This document shows positions 37,427 through 45,412 of a stretch of 64,000 nt of DNA, one piece after another (the first letter of the stretch is position 1; the number at the start of each line of letters is the position of its first letter). Under the pieces are notes generated by a model. The model had not been told where the DNA came from, made no database searches, and was given only the letters and a program-made list of their open reading frames with translations. The stretch lies in NCBI GenBank assembly GCA_963800975.1, contig CAWDDB010000014.1:186001-250000 (forward strand), read 5' to 3'. The position numbers and the translations under genes are program-made. This DNA is from JALYGY01 sp963800975. Lineage in GTDB: Bacteria; Actinomycetota; Rubrobacteria; Rubrobacterales; Rubrobacteraceae.

Positions 37427-38698
37427 CTACTGGACGAGTTCCTCGACGTCGACGGTCTGCTGGTACTCGAACTCGCCGTTCTCTACCCGCTGTATGGAAA
37501 GCTCCGTAAGCGTCGTGTCGCCGTCCTCGTCGAAGCTCCAGGTTCCGAGGGTGCCATCGTAGTCCTCGGTAGCGAAGACCTGCTCCACCACCGCCTGCCG
37601 GTCCGGCACCTCGCCGCCCGCATCTTCGGAGGCCTGCTCGATGGCGTCGAGCATCACGTTGGCCGCCTCGTATGCGTAGACGGTGTACGGTTGAATCGCG
37701 TCATCATACGTGCTCTCGTAGTTATCGACGAACTCCTGGCCTGCGTCAGAGAGCTCGCTCTCGGGCAGCCCGCCGAAGGTGATCCAGACGCCCTCAGCCG
37801 AGTCGCCCGCCTGAGTGAGCAGCTCGTCCACGAAGATGCCGTCGGGCCCGATAAAGGCGACCTCTTCGTTGCTCATGCCGGCGCCGACCTTGTCCTTGAT
37901 GAGCTGGGCCGCGTTGTTCTCGATGATTCCGCCGAAGTAGATAGCGTCGGGCTGGGCCGCGGCGATCTTGTTCATCAGCGAACGGTAGTTGGGCGCGGAG
38001 CCGTCGATGCCCTCGCGTCCCAGAACCTCGATGCCTGCGTCCTCCGCCGTCTGCTGGAACTGGTCTGCGAGGCCCTTGCCGTAGGTCTCCTTGTCGTCGA
38101 GGACGTAAACCGACTCGAGGCCCTCTTCCTGCATCAGGGCAGTGCCAGCGGCGCCCTGCTTGTCGTCGGCCACGATGACGCGCGCGTAGTTGCGCTCGCC
38201 CGTCGGGTAGTACTTGTCCGGCTCGTCGGACTCACCGCCCGGCTTCGTCAGGCCGATGTAGGTGTTGGCCGGGCTGATCATGGCGAGCCCAGCCTCGTTG
38301 AGGATCGGGATTTCCACCGCAGCGCAACCGGAGTTGAACGGCCCGATCCAACCGATGACCTCTTCGTCCTGGGCCGCCCCCTGGGCGTTCTCGGCGCACT
38401 TGGCGGCGTCCCACTGCCCGGCCTGCGCCGTCGCGTCGTCCAGCGCCTCGAACTCGATGTTGATGTCGCCGGCTTTGTTGTTGCGTTCCTCGAGCGCCAG
38501 CTCGATGGCGTTGTTCATGGTCGTGGTCTGGGCCCTGTTGGCCCCCTGCAACGGCAGGTCGCTCACTATCTTGGCCGTGGGCGCGTCCCCGCCACCCTCG
38601 CCACCGCCGCCGGCTCCCCCGCCGCAACCGACGATGACGAGCATCGCGGCGGCAACGCCAAGCACCGCTAGAATTCCACTCCGACGCGCTCTGTTCAC
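37427..38698 (-). CDS. livK: Branched-chain amino acid-binding lipoprotein LivK type
   Basis: This 423-residue periplasmic-binding-fold protein (type I, Leu/Ile/Val family) captures the substrate for the adjacent ABC system. It has a lipoprotein signal (RSGILAVLGVAAAMLVIVGC) followed by a glycine-rich linker. The mature part includes VIGWIGPFNSGCAAVEIPILNEAG, SPANTYIGLTKPG and DDKETYGKGLADQF. The GTG at 38698 has an AAGGAGG Shine-Dalgarno with good spacing, so I prefer it to the longer frame reaching 38776. A consensus promoter lies about 110 bases further upstream. Confidence 0.95.
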   Translation of the reverse strand: MNRARRSGILAVLGVAAAMLVIVGCGGGAGGGGEGGGDAPTAKIVSDLPLQGANRAQTTTMNNAIELALEERNNKAGDINIEFEALDDATAQAGQWDAAKCAENAQGAAQDEEVIGWIGPFNSGCAAVEIPILNEAGLAMISPANTYIGLTKPGGESDEPDKYYPTGERNYARVIVADDKQGAAGTALMQEEGLESVYVLDDKETYGKGLADQFQQTAEDAGIEVLGREGIDGSAPNYRSLMNKIAAAQPDAIYFGGIIENNAAQLIKDKVGAGMSNEEVAFIGPDGIFVDELLTQAGDSAEGVWITFGGLPESELSDAGQEFVDNYESTYDDAIQPYTVYAYEAANVMLDAIEQASEDAGGEVPDRQAVVEQVFATEDYDGTLGTWSFDEDGDTTLTELSIQRVENGEFEYQQTVDVEELVQ

Positions 38699-38812
38699 TC
38701 CGCCTCCTTGTCTCGATCCGGCAGGCGATCCACCCCGCGCAAATACGGTGCGGTCTCGAGACCGTCGAAGGATCACCCCAAAACCCAGTCCACGAACGCT
38801 TTACTGTCGCGG

Positions 38813-38841
38813 ATTATGGTTAGACCCTCACCCGTTGTCAA
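38813..38841 (-). promoter_or_regulatory. Consensus promoter of the liv operon
   Basis: On the minus strand a perfect TTGACA (38841-38836) and CATAAT (38818-38813) are exactly 17 bases apart. The transcript would have an untranslated leader of about 110 bases. The leader contains the palindrome GGTCTCGAGACC (38752-38763), a possible operator or structured element. Confidence 0.75.
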
Positions 38842-38878
38842 GCAAGGTGGATGCTCCGGGCACGCGGACGCCCCATGC

Positions 38879-38884
38879 TATAAT
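38879..38884 (+). promoter_or_regulatory. -10 box of the tRNA-Leu gene
   Basis: A perfect TATAAT lies 18 bases upstream of the tRNA. The start point would fall about 10 bases before the mature 5' end. No good -35 is seen at 17 bases. The gene is divergent from the liv promoter. Confidence 0.6.
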
Positions 38885-38902
38885 CGCGCCGCCTCGAAGC
38901 GC

Positions 38903-38988
38903 GCCGGAGTGGCGGAATTGGTAGACGCGCCGGACTCAAAATCCGGTTCCCCGAAAGGGGAGTGTCGGTTCGAGCCCGACCTCCGGTA
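38903..38988 (+). tRNA. tRNA-Leu, anticodon CAA
   Basis: An 86-base cloverleaf is visible. The acceptor arm GCCGGAG pairs with CTCCGGT (one G-T pair). The D-arm region contains TGGTAGAC. The anticodon stem CCGGA/TCCGG encloses loop CTCAAAA with anticodon CAA (38937-38939). A long variable arm (GGTTCCCCGAAAGGGGAGT), typical of class II tRNAs, is present, and the T arm carries GGTTCGAGCCC. The CCA end is not encoded. It reads UUG codons. Confidence 0.95.
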
Positions 38989-39137
38989 CTTCCGGATTTC
39001 CTGCAAAAGAGCGCCTAGTCTTGGCGATCTAAGGGAAGCCCCTGCCGTCAGCTTCGGGACCGTGGCAGCAATAGGGCAGCAATAGCCTTGGCGCGACCCA
39101 AAATGCTCACTTCAGGAGTGCGGCGGGCCCGGAAAAG

Positions 39138-39641
39138 TCAGGGACGCAACAGGGCGCCTGCGTCCAGAACGCGGCGCCAAGATCCTTCAACGAACAGGAT
39201 GGCCAAGAGAGTAAACAGCGAGAGAACCAACCCAAGCCTCTGCACATCGCCCAAGCTCTCAACTCGGATGGTCTCACCACTTAGGGAGAAACTCGCAGCT
39301 TCAGAGAGAAGTAAGACAACGAAAGCTAACCCTAGTCCAACGAACCCTTCTAGCAAGTAGCTTACGGGTCTACCACTGCTCTTGATTCCTAAAGCCCGAA
39401 GGGCGTTTCGCAGTAATGTGGCGAACAGTGCAGCAAGAGTGAGCATGATGACCAAGATGATCTTTCCTTCTAGCCGTTCAGAAAGGAATCCGAAGAACAA
39501 TAGGGTCCACAGCATCAAAGTCATGACCCCCACGATCGTGGTTACTATACTCATCCACTTGTGGATCCTCTTGAATGAGTTGCGCCTGGCGATTCCCATA
39601 GCAGTGGCCACGACCTGATCCGCCCACGAATTAGAGTGCAT
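39138..39641 (-). CDS. Four-helix membrane protein of unknown function
   Basis: I do not recognise this 167-residue protein. It has four hydrophobic segments (about 30-52, 60-78, 94-116 and 133-152) and no catalytic motif. The first cytosolic stretch is basic (ARRNSFKRIHKWMS). Base composition is clearly less GC-rich than the surrounding housekeeping genes, with many A- or T-ending codons, suggesting acquisition from elsewhere. The ATG at 39641 has no strong Shine-Dalgarno. It is the first gene after the tRNA-Leu. Confidence 0.55.
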   Translation of the reverse strand: MHSNSWADQVVATAMGIARRNSFKRIHKWMSIVTTIVGVMTLMLWTLLFFGFLSERLEGKIILVIMLTLAALFATLLRNALRALGIKSSGRPVSYLLEGFVGLGLAFVVLLLSEAASFSLSGETIRVESLGDVQRLGLVLSLFTLLAILFVEGSWRRVLDAGALLRP

Positions 39642-39700
39642 AGAGTCAGCCCACCCACGGTTTCCGAGTGGATCGGCCTTCTAGGCGGTCGGTGTTAGGT

Positions 39701-40246
39701 TCACTTGGAGAGGGTTTCGCCCAGCGCGAGGTTCCGTTCGACCAACGAGAAGTAGAGCAGCGCGAGGAGCCCAGCGCTCTTGCCTTGCGGAGACGGGGTG
39801 CTCGCTATGGCGCCTGGCATATTTTCGGTCAGGCTACGGTCGCAGCGCCGATCGAAGAGGCCATAGAGGGCGTAGCACCTGTCGTGCTCCCGACAGACGG
39901 CATCGACCGCGTCTACGGGAGGGGTATCACCGGTCGGATCGCCGTGGCCGAACCCACAGTAATTGCCGTACACCGGGAAACTCAATTGCTCCTGCGTTAT
40001 CTCGCCATCGGACAACCCGATCTTGGACAACTCGGAGACCACGGAGGCGGGAAGTTTTCCTACCGGGGATAGGGCGCCTGCTGCGGGGGCTCCGCGGTCG
40101 CGCTCTGGGCCCTTGGCCGGTTTGCCGCCCTCGACGGCGGCGCCCCCTCCCGAGCCCACGGACCTCCCGATAGTCTTGCCGCCGGACGCCTTCCCGCTCT
40201 GAACCTTCCCCGCGGTCCGTTTGGCTTCCCTTTTCGGCTCGGCCAC
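39701..40246 (-). CDS. Phospholipase A2-like protein without signal peptide
   Basis: The C-terminal 90 residues carry the phospholipase A2 active-site pattern: calcium loop YGNYCGFGHGD (residues 93-103), then VDAVDAVCREHDRCY (111-125) with the catalytic His121-Asp122 pair, and RRCDRSL (133-139). Cys97, Cys118, Cys124 and Cys135 match disulfide positions of the fold. Such enzymes hydrolyse the sn-2 acyl bond of phospholipids. The first 75 residues are Lys-, Arg- and Gly-rich and look disordered. No signal peptide is present, which is odd for a disulfide-rich secreted fold. The GTG start at 40246 has GGAGG five bases upstream. The substrate and role are unknown. Confidence 0.75.
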   Translation of the reverse strand: MAEPKREAKRTAGKVQSGKASGGKTIGRSVGSGGGAAVEGGKPAKGPERDRGAPAAGALSPVGKLPASVVSELSKIGLSDGEITQEQLSFPVYGNYCGFGHGDPTGDTPPVDAVDAVCREHDRCYALYGLFDRRCDRSLTENMPGAIASTPSPQGKSAGLLALLYFSLVERNLALGETLSK

Positions 40247-40280
40247 CCTAGCCTCCGTCCTTCCAGAGAGTAAATCGGGT

Positions 40281-40312
40281 GAGGGGGCCGGGACAATCGC
40301 CCCGGCCCCCTC
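40281..40312. terminator. Hairpin between the coiled-coil gene and the phospholipase-like gene
   Basis: GAGGGGGCCGGG (40281-40292) pairs with CCCGGCCCCCTC (40301-40312). It lies in the 90-base gap downstream of the gene at 40336 and upstream of the phospholipase-like gene. It has no U-run. Confidence 0.6.
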
Positions 40313-40335
40313 GCCGATGATCGTCCGGCTTGTTC

Positions 40336-40935
40336 TTAGGCGGCCCTGATCTTACGGTCCATCCGCTCGAGGAGCGTCTCGCGCCTCTTGTTGCGCTCCT
40401 CGTAGTCCCGGATCAACTGGAGCTCCTCCACGGAGAGGTCGTCGAGGCGTTCTGAGACCTGCTCCACGTTCATCTCGTCGTAGCCCGCGATCGGGAAGGC
40501 GGCCGCCTCCGCCGCCCGCTCGGCGCCCTCGACCGTGGCCCCCGCCGTGGCGCCGACCGCCCCGGTCGCGGTCCCCACCAAGCCCGCGGTCGTCTCGGAC
40601 AGGCTTCCGGCGGCCCGCTCCGCGCCCGAGCGGTAACGGGAGAAGACGTCGTCCAAGAACTCCGCGTAGGCCTCGGCCGACTCCCGCGCCAACGCCCGCC
40701 CGGCCTCCCGCTGCCTGCCGGCCTGCTCGGAGAGCTCTTGGGCGTCGGAGCGCCCGGCCTCGGCCTGCTCCCTGAGGTTCTTGACCACGAGCTCGGAGAA
40801 CTCCTGGGCGCCGCGTTGCTGGCGCCCCGCCGACTCGGCGGCCTGCCCGTGGACGAGCCTGTAGGAGTCGGCGAGGGTCTCGGCGAAGCGGGAGGCCGCC
40901 TCGTTGACGTCTCGTGCCCTACCTCGATCCACCAT
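40336..40935 (-). CDS. Coiled-coil, phasin-like hypothetical protein
   Basis: This 199-residue protein is rich in Ala, Glu, Gln and Arg and is predicted from heptad spacing to be a long helix or coiled coil (residues about 5-100). A glycine/alanine/threonine-rich hinge follows (TTAGLVGTATGAVGATAGAT), then a helical end (VEQVSERLDDLSVEELQLIRDYEERNKRRETLL). Phasins and other amphipathic granule or membrane-surface proteins look like this, but the family is not certain. The ATG at 40935 is preceded by an AGGAAGGAG box. Confidence 0.6.
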   Translation of the reverse strand: MVDRGRARDVNEAASRFAETLADSYRLVHGQAAESAGRQQRGAQEFSELVVKNLREQAEAGRSDAQELSEQAGRQREAGRALARESAEAYAEFLDDVFSRYRSGAERAAGSLSETTAGLVGTATGAVGATAGATVEGAERAAEAAAFPIAGYDEMNVEQVSERLDDLSVEELQLIRDYEERNKRRETLLERMDRKIRAA

Positions 40936-41751
40936 GCTCTCGACTCCTTCCTCGATGGCCTACGTTTAGGGGTTTCTACCCCGGTCGTTGGGGCGCCACA
41001 CCCCATGGGGGTCGCCCCTTCGGCCCTCCTCCCAAGGCGCCCCCGTACCGGACCGGGGCGGGGCGCGAAAACGGGGCGCCTCCCGGCGCCCCGCCCCTCT
41101 TCACTGTGGTGGCGAATCGATGATACGAGGGGCCGAACCCACAGAAAACCCCGGCCCGGTCGCGTCCGGCCTGGACCGGGCTCGAGTGGCTCCCGTTGCC
41201 GGGAAAGTCTTGCCCTCCGCGGACGCGAAACCCTTCCTGCGCTACCCGGGGTATTCGTCACGAGCCGCGTCGAGGGGCGCCGCCGAAGCCCGCCCACGAA
41301 CGCCGCCCTAGAATTTGTGCCGCTACCAGCCCCACGGCCGCGGGTCCACGCCCAAGCCGGCGAGATACTCATCTCGCGCAAATGGCCCACGAGGTCTGCG
41401 GAGTCGCCACGTCGTTGTCCGCATCACGCGCAAGAGGCAAGCCAGCGTGCATAGTGCTGCATCTTTATCCAGCACCACAACTCGTAGTCCGCGCAATCCC
41501 GACCCAGATGTTCTCACACGGCCTGCGCGCCGCCGTGAAAGGGTGATCTATGCACGATGCTGTATGCGGACTTCCGAGAACGCCTACCTTCTAGCGCACT
41601 CGGGTGAATAAGCCTTGGGCAACTACACCGGGGGCCGCTACTGCGCGTCGTTGGAGAACCCGGTACCCTAAACAGGTAGATTCACTGGTGTGCTTGCGCC
41701 CTCGGCGCCATAGCCTTTCATCAAGTTGCAAAGAAAGAGAGGGGAGACTCT
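40936..41751. other. 816-base stretch without a convincing gene
   Basis: The first 170 bases are very GC-rich and full of inverted repeats, for example GGGGCGCC-tccc-GGCGCCCC (41073-41092) and CCCCATGGGG (41001-41010), upstream of the coiled-coil gene. From 41320 the GC content falls and short frames on both strands have no good start signals. The last bases hold the GAGGGGAGA Shine-Dalgarno of the next gene. It may contain decayed sequence; nothing is identifiable. Confidence 0.5.
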
Positions 41752-42540
41752 ATGTCTGCGGTCAGACGACACCCGATCATCGCGTTCTTCGTCCTGGCCT
41801 ACGCGATCTCGTGGGGGTTCTTGCCGATCGAGGCCGTGAGGTTCTTGCCAACCGGGCCACTCTTCGCAGCCCTCATCGTGATCTCCCTAACCCAGGGCCT
41901 CTCGGGGCTCAAGGAGCTCGGCTTGCGGATGATCCGCTGGCGCGTGAGGTGGTACTGGTACGCGCTGGCCTTGGGCTTGCCGCTTGCGGTTCACCTGCTC
42001 AGTGTGGGGCTCAACGTCGCGACCGGGGCAGGCGTCCCGTCGCTGACCTTCAGCTCCTTGACCACCTTCCTCATGGTGTTCGCGATACGCATGGTCAACC
42101 CCGCCGACGGGCCTGTGGGCGAGAATCCGGGCTGGCAAGGCTTCGCCCTGCCAGGGCTGCAGGGCTTCGGCTACTCGCCGCTTCTGGCCACCATGATCGT
42201 GGCGCCGCTCGTAGCCGGCTGGCATCTGCCCACCTTCTTCCTGGAAGAGGGCGGCTGGCAGCCGTTCGTCGTCGTGGGCGGCTTCGTGACGACGATGGCG
42301 GTGACGATCTGGTACAACTGGCTCTTCAACCGCACTGGTGGCAGCGTGCTCCTGGTCATCGTGGCGCACAACCTCGAAGGAAGTATCCAGTACGAGTTCG
42401 GCTGGATCTACATGTGCCTGTGGTGCGCGGTGGCGATCGGGTTGGTCGTCTTCGACTGGAAGTCCTGGCGCGGGCCGGCCCAGGCGCAGGCGACGACGGT
42501 GTTGCAGCCGGCGTATGGGGGCGAGAGCCGAGTGAGATGA
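41752..42540 (+). CDS. CPBP (CAAX protease-like) membrane protein with a degenerate active site
   Basis: The 262-residue protein has about seven hydrophobic segments and aligns in outline with CPBP-family intramembrane proteases. The second motif AGWHLPTFF and third motif VIVAHNLEGS supply the usual histidines and asparagine. The first motif, normally EExxxR, reads ENPGWQ in GENPGWQGF, so the second Glu and the Arg are replaced. The protein may therefore be an inactive relative or have altered chemistry. The ATG at 41752 follows GAGGGGAGA. It lies alone among relics in the patch after the tRNA. Confidence 0.75.
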   Translation: MSAVRRHPIIAFFVLAYAISWGFLPIEAVRFLPTGPLFAALIVISLTQGLSGLKELGLRMIRWRVRWYWYALALGLPLAVHLLSVGLNVATGAGVPSLTFSSLTTFLMVFAIRMVNPADGPVGENPGWQGFALPGLQGFGYSPLLATMIVAPLVAGWHLPTFFLEEGGWQPFVVVGGFVTTMAVTIWYNWLFNRTGGSVLLVIVAHNLEGSIQYEFGWIYMCLWCAVAIGLVVFDWKSWRGPAQAQATTVLQPAYGGESRVR

Positions 42541-42557
42541 TGAAGTAGAGGAAGCGC

Positions 42558-42700
42558 TCAACCGCTCAGGACGAACGACACCAAGAACCCCGCCGCCGTC
42601 GCCATCGAGTTCAGCGGACGCCCGTGCTCGAAGGCCTCGGGCATCAGCGTGTCGGCAAGCGAGGCCAGGACCGCGCCGCCGGCGAAGGCGAGCGGGCGAG
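42558..42700 (-). pseudogene. C-terminal fragment of a ZIP-family metal transporter
   Basis: On the minus strand the frame ending in a TGA at 42558 reads RPLAFAGGAVLASLADTLMP and then EAFEHGRPL and AGFLVSFVLSG. This matches the last two helices of ZIP zinc/iron transporters (the usual pattern is FAAGAML.M..D.MIPEA). About 45 codons remain and no start codon or upstream part exists. The upstream edge is near 42700. It is therefore a remnant left by a deletion or recombination. Confidence 0.7.
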
Positions 42701-42809
42701 CATGATGCCACCTACCCAAGCCCGGTGTGAACTTCGGAGAACTCCTACCGTATGTGAAGTACGGCAGGATCTCAGGGCGGCGCTTGTAACGGGTCGGCTA
42801 CCCTAGGAC

Positions 42810-43010
42810 TTACTCCAGCTCGAAGGTGACGGCCAGGTTGACCTTGTAGCCCGTGATGCTGCCGTTCTCGATCAGGACGTTCATGTCCTTCACCCACGCC
42901 CCCTCGACGTTCCTCAGCGTCTTGGTGGCGCGGGCGACGGCCTCGTTTATGGCGTCCTCGAAGCTCGTCTGGGACGTGGCGCTCAGCTCGGTGACCCTGG
43001 CAACGCTCAT
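42810..43010 (-). CDS. Dodecin (flavin-binding small protein)
   Basis: The 66-residue protein matches dodecin, a 12-subunit shell that stores or scavenges flavins (riboflavin, FMN) in the cytosol. It has the typical layout: first strand VARVTELSATSQTSFEDAI, helix AVARATKTLRN, then GAWVKDMNVLIENGSITGYKVNLAVTFELE with the flavin-stacking Trp. The Gln usually found in the YQVNL segment is replaced by Lys (YKVNL). The ATG at 43010 follows a GGGAGGGAG box. Length is normal. Confidence 0.93.
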   Translation of the reverse strand: MSVARVTELSATSQTSFEDAINEAVARATKTLRNVEGAWVKDMNVLIENGSITGYKVNLAVTFELE

Positions 43011-43222
43011 GCGTGACTCCCTCCCTGGTGCTTATCTCGTCTCTCCCTTTATGTCCGGACGAAGTGGACGCTAAACGCGAGGGGCAAGGCTCCTAAACGG
43101 CTTCCCAGCTCGGCCCCGATCCTAACGGCCCAGGACTGCCGAGGTACCTCTACCCACCGCGATGGGTACCATCGAGGAAGATGCCTCCCACTCGGGCCGG
43201 AGGGGCTACGAGGAGAACCACC

Positions 43223-43546
43223 TTGATACGCGTCGAAGAGAGCGTCGTGATCGGTAGGCCCGTCGAGGAGGTCTTCTCCTACACCTCCAACCCGGAGAAC
43301 CTCCCGGAGTGGGCGGCGACCGTGAGAGCGGTACGCCGAGACGCGCCAGGACGGGGACCGCTTAGGTAGGGCGAGAGGTTCACGGCCACGCAGAAGGCCT
43401 TGGGCCGCAGGTTCGAGGCCCCCTTCGAGGTCACCGACTACGAGCCGAACCGGCGCTACGCCCAAAGGGGGACGGAGGAACACCCGGTGCCGGTCACCAT
43501 GGTGTTCGCCTACGAGCCGCTGTCGTCTGAAGGGGTGCGAACCTAG
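43223..43546 (+). pseudogene. SRPBCC-family (START-like) protein with an internal stop and truncated end
   Basis: From the TTG at 43223 (Shine-Dalgarno GAGGAG) the frame reads RVEESVVIGRPVEEVFSYTSNPENLPEW, the start of a polyketide cyclase/START-like domain. An in-frame TAG occurs at 43367-43369. After it the same frame continues as GERFTATQKALGRRFEAPFEVTDYEPNRRY and PVTMVFAYEPLS before another stop at 43546. The family normally has about 140-150 residues, and here the last third is missing. The gene is thus broken at two points. An intact relative is encoded at 50414. Confidence 0.75.
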
Positions 43547-43606
43547 CAACAACGATGCCGCCGAAGATCTAGGAATCGAGCCATCGAAGACGGGGAAAAG
43601 GAGACG

Positions 43607-44691
43607 ATGAAGATAACCAAGGGTCCAGAGGACCACCCGTCAATGGGCCGCTACAACCAAGTGTATTACACCGACGATCGGGGCACCGAGTGGATGGATT
43701 ATCAGGAGGAAGACGGCAGCTTCCACCGCTTCTTCAACAACTCCCCTACTACAAGCTGGGTAGAGTGGGAGGAGGTTGGTCCCGGTACCGACTACCCGGA
43801 CAAAGAGCCGATGGGCGCCATCACGCAGGGCCAGTCTGCCCCACCTCCCATCGATGCCCAGGACCTACCTCCGGAAGACCGGTACGACGACTTCGAAGCG
43901 CCGGTGCTCGGTAACGTTCAGGGGCTTCCGCCGGACGACAGGTACGATCAATTCGAGGCTCCCCCACTCGTCGATGCGCAGGAGCTTCCGCCGGACGAAC
44001 GGTATGACCAGTTCGAAGCGCCCGTCTCGGACGACATCAGGGGAATGCCCTCGTCCTCCGTCACGAACAGCGCCGCCGCAGCAGATCAGTATGTGACACC
44101 AGAGACCCTAGAGAACGCTGGTGAGTACATGGCCGTAGACGCCGAGCTGGAAAAGCAGCGGGCGGAGGAGCTCGAACGCTCCGAAGAAAAGGCCCCGCCG
44201 GAAGAGCCTACGCCTCCCCCGCCGGAGACGCCTCCGGCCGATCCCAACGTCGACCGCCAACCGCCGGAGGAGTCGCCTTTTCCGCACGGACAGGTCCGCG
44301 AGCTCCCGGACTGGAACAACATCCCCCGGACCTGTACGAAGAGTCCGCGCCGGCGCCTCCCACACCGGATCCCGGGCCCGTGCAGGCCATAGACCCGGCA
44401 CTGCTGGATCCGGACGCGCCAGGAGCAACACTCGACCCGAACCTGTTCGACCCGAGCGCGCCGGGCGCGACGATCGACCCAAATCATGTCGATCCGAACG
44501 CTCCGGGGCCGACCATTGATCCGGCACTGCTCGACCCGGCAGCCCCGGGGCCAACCGTCGATCCGGCGACGCTGGATCCGGCCTACGCGCAGCCGGCCGC
44601 CGCTCCCGATCCGGCGCTGGCGGACCCGAGCCTCGCGGATCCATCCACGGCGTACGCGGCACCCCAAGACGCGGCGTTGGAGGACTTCTAG
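43607..44691 (+). CDS. Acidic, repeat-rich disordered protein (apparently frameshifted)
   Basis: I do not recognise a family. The N-terminal part (residues 1-60) has a small aromatic-rich region (YNQVYYTDDRGTEWMDYQ). Three repeats of LPPDDRYDQFEAP type follow (about 85-145). A proline/glutamate-rich stretch comes next, and after a frame change a series of 14-residue repeats such as NLFDPSAPGATIDP (four copies). The first frame ends at 44392 and the second starts within 44328-44380. Adding one C to the run of five at 44323-44327 would join them into a 361-residue protein. The Shine-Dalgarno AAAGGAGA precedes the ATG. It has no signal peptide. Confidence 0.65.
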
Positions 44692-44893
44692 ACGTTCAGG
44701 CGCCTTTCGTACTCGAACAGGCTCGATCTGCTGGATTCACGCGCGCGGTGGGCGGCGTCGGTCGCGAGCGCCCCGCAATAACGTCGGAGCAAAACTGGAG
44801 GGCCTGGGTCCCGCGGGACCCGGCCCTGCCACTCCGTACCTTTCGGCGAGGCTAACTGAGGAGTCCCCAGCCCGCTAGATAAGAGCTGCCTGC

Positions 44894-45412
44894 CTAGCGC
44901 CGCTTGGCGCGAGCCTGGGCCCTGTCGAAGTTGTCGGCGGACTGGAGCTCGGCGGTCCTGTGCTCGACGAAGGCCCTGTTCGTGTAGCTGCCCGGATCGA
45001 CGGGCTTCACGAATATCTTGACGGTGATCGAATTGCCGCGCCTCAGGTCGCCCAGATCGCACGTCACGACCCGGCCGTTCTTGCCGCAGCTACCAGGAAC
45101 CCGGCGGCTGGTTTGCGCCCTGACGAAGTTCACCTGCTTGGGAAGCGGATCCGTCAGGACCACGCCCCTCGCGGTGGCTCCGCGCTCGTTGGTTACCACC
45201 ATCTTGAAGGTCTGCTGCTCCCCGACCTTGACGAACTTGGGCTTGACGGTCTTGGTGACCTTCAGGTCCGCGTCCTCGGCCAGGGTTCCGACCTGGGCCT
45301 GCGCGGTGCCGGCGAAGTTGACCGCCGCAGCAGCCACGAGCGCCACAAGCGCACCAACCAGCAGCGCCACGGCCCATACCGGGAGCCATCGTCCCACCGT
45401 CTTCGTCGCCAT
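44894..45412 (-). CDS. Secreted DUF11-domain (Ig-like repeat) protein
   Basis: This 172-residue protein has a signal peptide (WLPVWAVALLVGALVALVAAAA, cleavage near AQA) and one DUF11-type beta-sandwich. Its pattern is DLKVTKTVKPKFVKVGEQQTF, VVLTDPLPKQVNFV, VTCDLGDLRRGNSITVKI and VDPGSYTNRAFVEH. Such domains occur in surface or adhesion proteins and are usually repeated; here only one is present, with two cysteines that could form a disulfide. The C-terminus is basic (ARAKRR). It is probably released or loosely cell-wall bound. The function is unknown. Confidence 0.85.
   Translation of the reverse strand: MATKTVGRWLPVWAVALLVGALVALVAAAAVNFAGTAQAQVGTLAEDADLKVTKTVKPKFVKVGEQQTFKMVVTNERGATARGVVLTDPLPKQVNFVRAQTSRRVPGSCGKNGRVVTCDLGDLRRGNSITVKIFVKPVDPGSYTNRAFVEHRTAELQSADNFDRAQARAKRR

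Noticed and set aside
39064..39085. Tandem GGCAGCAATAG repeat after tRNA-Leu as an attachment site
   Set aside because: The two 11-base copies are adjacent, do not match the tRNA 3' end, and no integrase gene is seen. It is probably a local duplication.
41323..41517. 64-codon minus-strand ORF in the gene-poor interval
   Set aside because: No Shine-Dalgarno and no protein-like pattern; probably chance or debris.
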